A stretch of DNA of 64,000 bases, from positions 124,001-188,000 of the forward strand of contig NZ_CAKKMV010000002.1 in the NCBI RefSeq assembly GCF_918697865.1, written 5' to 3'. Positions within the stretch are counted from its first letter, which is position 1, and each line of letters begins with the position of its first letter. Source of the DNA: Massilia sp. Bi118 (GTDB lineage: Bacteria > Pseudomonadota > Gammaproteobacteria > Burkholderiales > Burkholderiaceae_D). The position numbers were made by a program, and so were the translations under genes. The notes below the pieces were generated by a model, which made no database searches, was not told where the DNA came from, and was given only the letters and a program-made list of their open reading frames with translations. Shown here piece by piece: positions 61,874 through 64,000 of the stretch.

Positions 61874-62148
61874 GGCAGCAATTGGATAGGCTGGGTCCCT
61901 CCATGCCGGTCTGGGTATCTGTCTGATCAATCGCGGCGCAAATTCGCCAGCCTGGCAACCTTACCTGACACCTTGGGCGACGTGGTCGCGTCAAATTTGT
62001 CGTTAGAGATCACTACGTGTGAACCTCGACTTTTTCAGCTCGCTTGTCCAAGATTATGCACATGTCCACGGAACGTGGACGGGCAAAACTACTTGGACAA
62101 GCGCATAGGAACACATGCCGCTACAGCAATATCGTTCACTACGGCATA
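61874..62148. other. A/T-richer gap with a nested palindrome, no gene seen
   Basis: About 275 bp between a small ORF and the 3' end of the acyltransferase gene. Base composition is visibly closer to balanced than that of its neighbours. I see no coding sequence; the only structure is the nested inverted repeat at 62041-62103. Confidence 0.5.
62041..62103. repeat. Nested inverted repeat (63 bp)
   Basis: The outer arms CGCTTGTCCAAG (62041-62052) and CTTGGACAAGCG (62092-62103) are perfect 12-base complements. Inside them GTCCACG (62064-62070) and CGTGGAC (62074-62080) form a 7-bp hairpin with a 3-base loop. This could be a structured RNA, a recombination site or the remnant of a mobile element. 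No T-tract follows on either strand. Confidence 0.7.
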
Positions 62149-63318
62149 TCAGCCCGGATTGGAGACATGCCCCACTTTCTCATTATCGGCCCAATCGTTA
62201 GCGGAAACAGAAAGAGGCTTTGATCCCGCCGCCGGAAACCACCGCGCACGCAGCCGCATGAACGGCGTCTCCACCACCCGATAAAGCACCCAGCCGCCGA
62301 ACACGCCGGCCGCCATCACCGCCACGATGGTCAAGGGCGCCGCCGGATCGATACCCCGGCGTTCCAGTTCCGGCCGCAGCGCCATGAACACCGGCTTGTG
62401 CACCAGGTAAACCGCATACGACCACAGCGCCAGGCTGGCCGCGCCGGGAATCCGGACGCGGTTGAGCAGCGAGCGCGGGCTGAGCGCCGCGCAGGTCAGC
62501 AGGGCAAAGCTGATGGCGACCAGCGAGAAGCCGAAGGTCGAGGCCAGGTACGCGCTTGGCGCCTCGTTCTTCACGCCGTACAGCACCGCCGCCGCCATGG
62601 CGATGCCAAGCGCCAGCAGCGCATTCCCGTGCTTCAGGACGCGTTCGAACTGCCGTGGATGAAAATTCTTCAGCATCGCGATGGCCACACCCGGCAGCAG
62701 TTCGTCGAAGCGGGCGAAGGTGGCGTAGTACACCGGCGCCGCAAAAGCTTCCTGGCCGTTGATGAAAGCCAGACCGCGGTAGACCATGCCGGCCGCGATG
62801 GCAGCAGCGATGGCGCACCACAGGAGGCGCGGCGAACGCCGCCTGCCCACCAGCGCCAGCACCGCCAGCGGCAGCACAAGATAAAACTGCTCCTCGATGC
62901 ACAGCGACCACGAATGCGTGAAGGTCTCGCCGTACCGCAGGCCGAAGTTCTGGGTGAAGCTGAGATAACGCCAGGCCGGCGCCATGGTCTTGCCCCAGAT
63001 GACGCTGTGCGGCAGCAGCAGGTACACGGCCAGCACCACGTAATAGTTCGGCAGCGTGCGCAGCAGCCGGCGCGCGAAGAAGGCCTTCAGCGACAAGGGT
63101 TCGCCGCGCGCGGCGGGCGTCAGCAGCTGGTTGCCGATCAGGTAGCCGCTCAGGACAAAGAACAGGTCGACGCCGGCCCAGCCGACCTCGCCGATGAAGC
63201 CGAAGATGGAATCGCGGGCGACGAAGCCGTTGTAGTGCGACATGAGCACCAGCCCGATGGCGAGCGCGCGCAAGGTGTCCAGGCCCTTGAGCCGGGTGTT
63301 TTCTAGAGCAGGGTGCAT
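62149..63318 (-). CDS. Acyltransferase family 3 (OafA/YrhL-like) membrane protein
   Basis: 389 residues with about ten helices. RLKGLDTLRALAIGLVLMSHYNGF has the family His. GEVGWAGVDLFFVLSGYLIGNQLL, HSWSLCIEEQFYLVLPLAVL and WSYAVYLVHKPVF are all characteristic of acyltransferase 3. It probably O-acylates a surface polysaccharide or other periplasmic acceptor. Its ATG overlaps the response-regulator stop by 1 nt (TGATG), so the two are translated together. Confidence 0.9.
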   Translation of the reverse strand: MHPALENTRLKGLDTLRALAIGLVLMSHYNGFVARDSIFGFIGEVGWAGVDLFFVLSGYLIGNQLLTPAARGEPLSLKAFFARRLLRTLPNYYVVLAVYLLLPHSVIWGKTMAPAWRYLSFTQNFGLRYGETFTHSWSLCIEEQFYLVLPLAVLALVGRRRSPRLLWCAIAAAIAAGMVYRGLAFINGQEAFAAPVYYATFARFDELLPGVAIAMLKNFHPRQFERVLKHGNALLALGIAMAAAVLYGVKNEAPSAYLASTFGFSLVAISFALLTCAALSPRSLLNRVRIPGAASLALWSYAVYLVHKPVFMALRPELERRGIDPAAPLTIVAVMAAGVFGGWVLYRVVETPFMRLRARWFPAAGSKPLSVSANDWADNEKVGHVSNPG

Positions 63319-64000
63319 CAGGCGGTTTTCTTGTTGAGGTGGTCGAGTGCATCCGCCAGCGCCGGCATGTAGGTGCGGCTGGCGCGCAGCAGGCTGCCGT
63401 CGCGCAGGCGCAGCAGGGCGTCGCGGTTGGTGAGGGCGCGCAGCTCGGCGATCATGTCGAGCCGCACGATGGTCGAGCGGTGCACGCGCTGGAACACGTG
63501 CGGATCGAGCTGCGTCGCCAGCGTATGCAGGCGTTCGCGCACCAGCCAGGTCTTGCCGGCGCTGTGCAGGGTGGCATAGTCGCCGTCGGCCTCGATGCGC
63601 TCGACCTCGGCGGCCGGCACCAGCAGCGTGCGCGCGCCGCTGCGCACCGTGAAGCTGCGCGTCCATTGCGCCGGCGCCGGGGTGGCGGCATCGTTGCGGC
63701 GATAGGGCCAGGCGCGCAGCGCGCGGTCCAGGGCTTCGTCCAGGCGCTCGTCGTCGACGGGTTTCAGCAGATAGTCGATGGCGGCCAGGTCGAAGGCCTG
63801 CAGCGCGAAATTGTCCCAGGCGGTCAGCAGGACCGCCATCGGACGCTGGCGCGGCGGCAGTGAGGCCAGCACCTCGATGCCGCTCTTGCCCGGCATCTGG
63901 ACGTCCATGAACACCAGGTCCGGGCGCAGCGCCGCGATGCCTGCGGCGGCACTGTCGCCGTCGCCGTATTCCGCGACCAGCTCGAATTCGCCGCGCTGCG
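63318..64000 (-). CDS. LytTR-family response regulator, N-terminus cut by window edge
   Basis: At least 227 residues; the first codons lie beyond the right edge. The receiver domain shows the phospho-acceptor Asp in PDLVFMDVQMPGKSGIEVL, LLTAWDNFALQAF (Thr) and DYLLKPVDDERL (Lys). The C-terminal LytTR DNA-binding domain contains VERIEADGDYATLHSAGKTWLVRERLHTLATQLDPHVFQRVHRSTIVRLDMI. The sensor kinase is probably just outside the window. It is coupled to the acyltransferase gene downstream. Confidence 0.9.
   Translation of the reverse strand, partial: QRGEFELVAEYGDGDSAAAGIAALRPDLVFMDVQMPGKSGIEVLASLPPRQRPMAVLLTAWDNFALQAFDLAAIDYLLKPVDDERLDEALDRALRAWPYRRNDAATPAPAQWTRSFTVRSGARTLLVPAAEVERIEADGDYATLHSAGKTWLVRERLHTLATQLDPHVFQRVHRSTIVRLDMIAELRALTNRDALLRLRDGSLLRASRTYMPALADALDHLNKKTA

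Noticed and set aside
62041..62103. Nested palindrome considered as an integron attC site
   Set aside because: I see no GTTRRRY core, no integron integrase and no cassette ORFs nearby.

Overview
The window looks like a chromosomal segment of a GC-rich betaproteobacterium, most probably Oxalobacteraceae (Massilia/Telluria/Janthinobacterium group). This is inferred from gene content and order: xseB-ispA-dxs, pilT/pilU divergent from yggS-proC, thrB beside polA, yqjD-yqjE-yqjK next to ubiA, and a ctaC-ctaD-ctaG-ctaE-SURF1-ctaA-ctaB-SCO cytochrome oxidase cluster containing the DUF2970 and DUF2909 small proteins. I see no phage, plasmid, insertion sequence, tRNA, rRNA or CRISPR array. Most of the window is housekeeping DNA with short intergenic gaps.

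Layout. 1-8 kb: an SRPBCC gene cut by the left edge, a UvrD-type helicase with a LexA-like box, a membrane protein/thrB/DUF2782 operon, and polA. 8-13 kb: a secreted dienelactone hydrolase, a ZIP metal transporter that appears to start at AUC, a tiny membrane protein, and a sulfurtransferase/EamA/Rieske oxygenase operon. 13-21 kb: the isoprenoid operon xseB-ispA-dxs followed by a MYG1 protein, then a 2OG-Fe(II) oxygenase, a diguanylate cyclase, a rhomboid protease and a cobalamin adenosyltransferase. 21-32 kb: glycolate oxidase glcDEF, a pentapeptide-repeat gene with a frameshift, an orphan GH97 glycosidase, a glutathione peroxidase, and an L-lactate permease carrying an Ala/Gly-rich insertion. 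32-47 kb: pilU, pilT, yggS-proC, a DeoR regulator divergent from a NUDIX fusion protein, an ArsR/AHSA1 pair, a phosphoethanolamine-transferase operon, yqjDEK, ubiA, oxyR, a second pilU paralogue and rfaE2. 47-50 kb: a hydrolase-TPR fusion, trmL, and comF with a palindromic repeat inside its reading frame. 51-60.5 kb: the complete aa3-type oxidase structural, copper-loading and heme A/O synthesis cluster behind a strong promoter and a structured leader of about 260 nt. 60.5-64 kb: an AI-2E family exporter, a low-complexity gap with a nested palindrome, an acyltransferase, and a LytTR response regulator cut by the right edge.

How it fits together. Aerobic energy metabolism links several blocks. 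The glycolate oxidase and lactate permease supply electrons from small hydroxy acids. ubiA makes quinone, and the cta cluster builds the terminal oxidase with its CuA/CuB and heme A chaperones. oxyR and the glutathione peroxidase handle peroxide. Three retraction-type ATPases (pilT, pilU and a second pilU-like gene) point to twitching motility.

No clearly new multi-gene system is visible. The most unusual items are the following: a palindromic REP-like repeat inserted in frame between the zinc ribbon and phosphoribosyltransferase parts of ComF; an AUC start on the ZIP gene; a NudK-like NUDIX domain fused to a nucleoside-2-deoxyribosyltransferase-like domain, behind a promoter whose spacer carries tandem 10-bp-spaced repeats; a 45-residue Ala/Gly/Tyr insertion in LldP; two families of dispersed intergenic hairpins; and a nested 63-bp palindrome near 62.07 kb.
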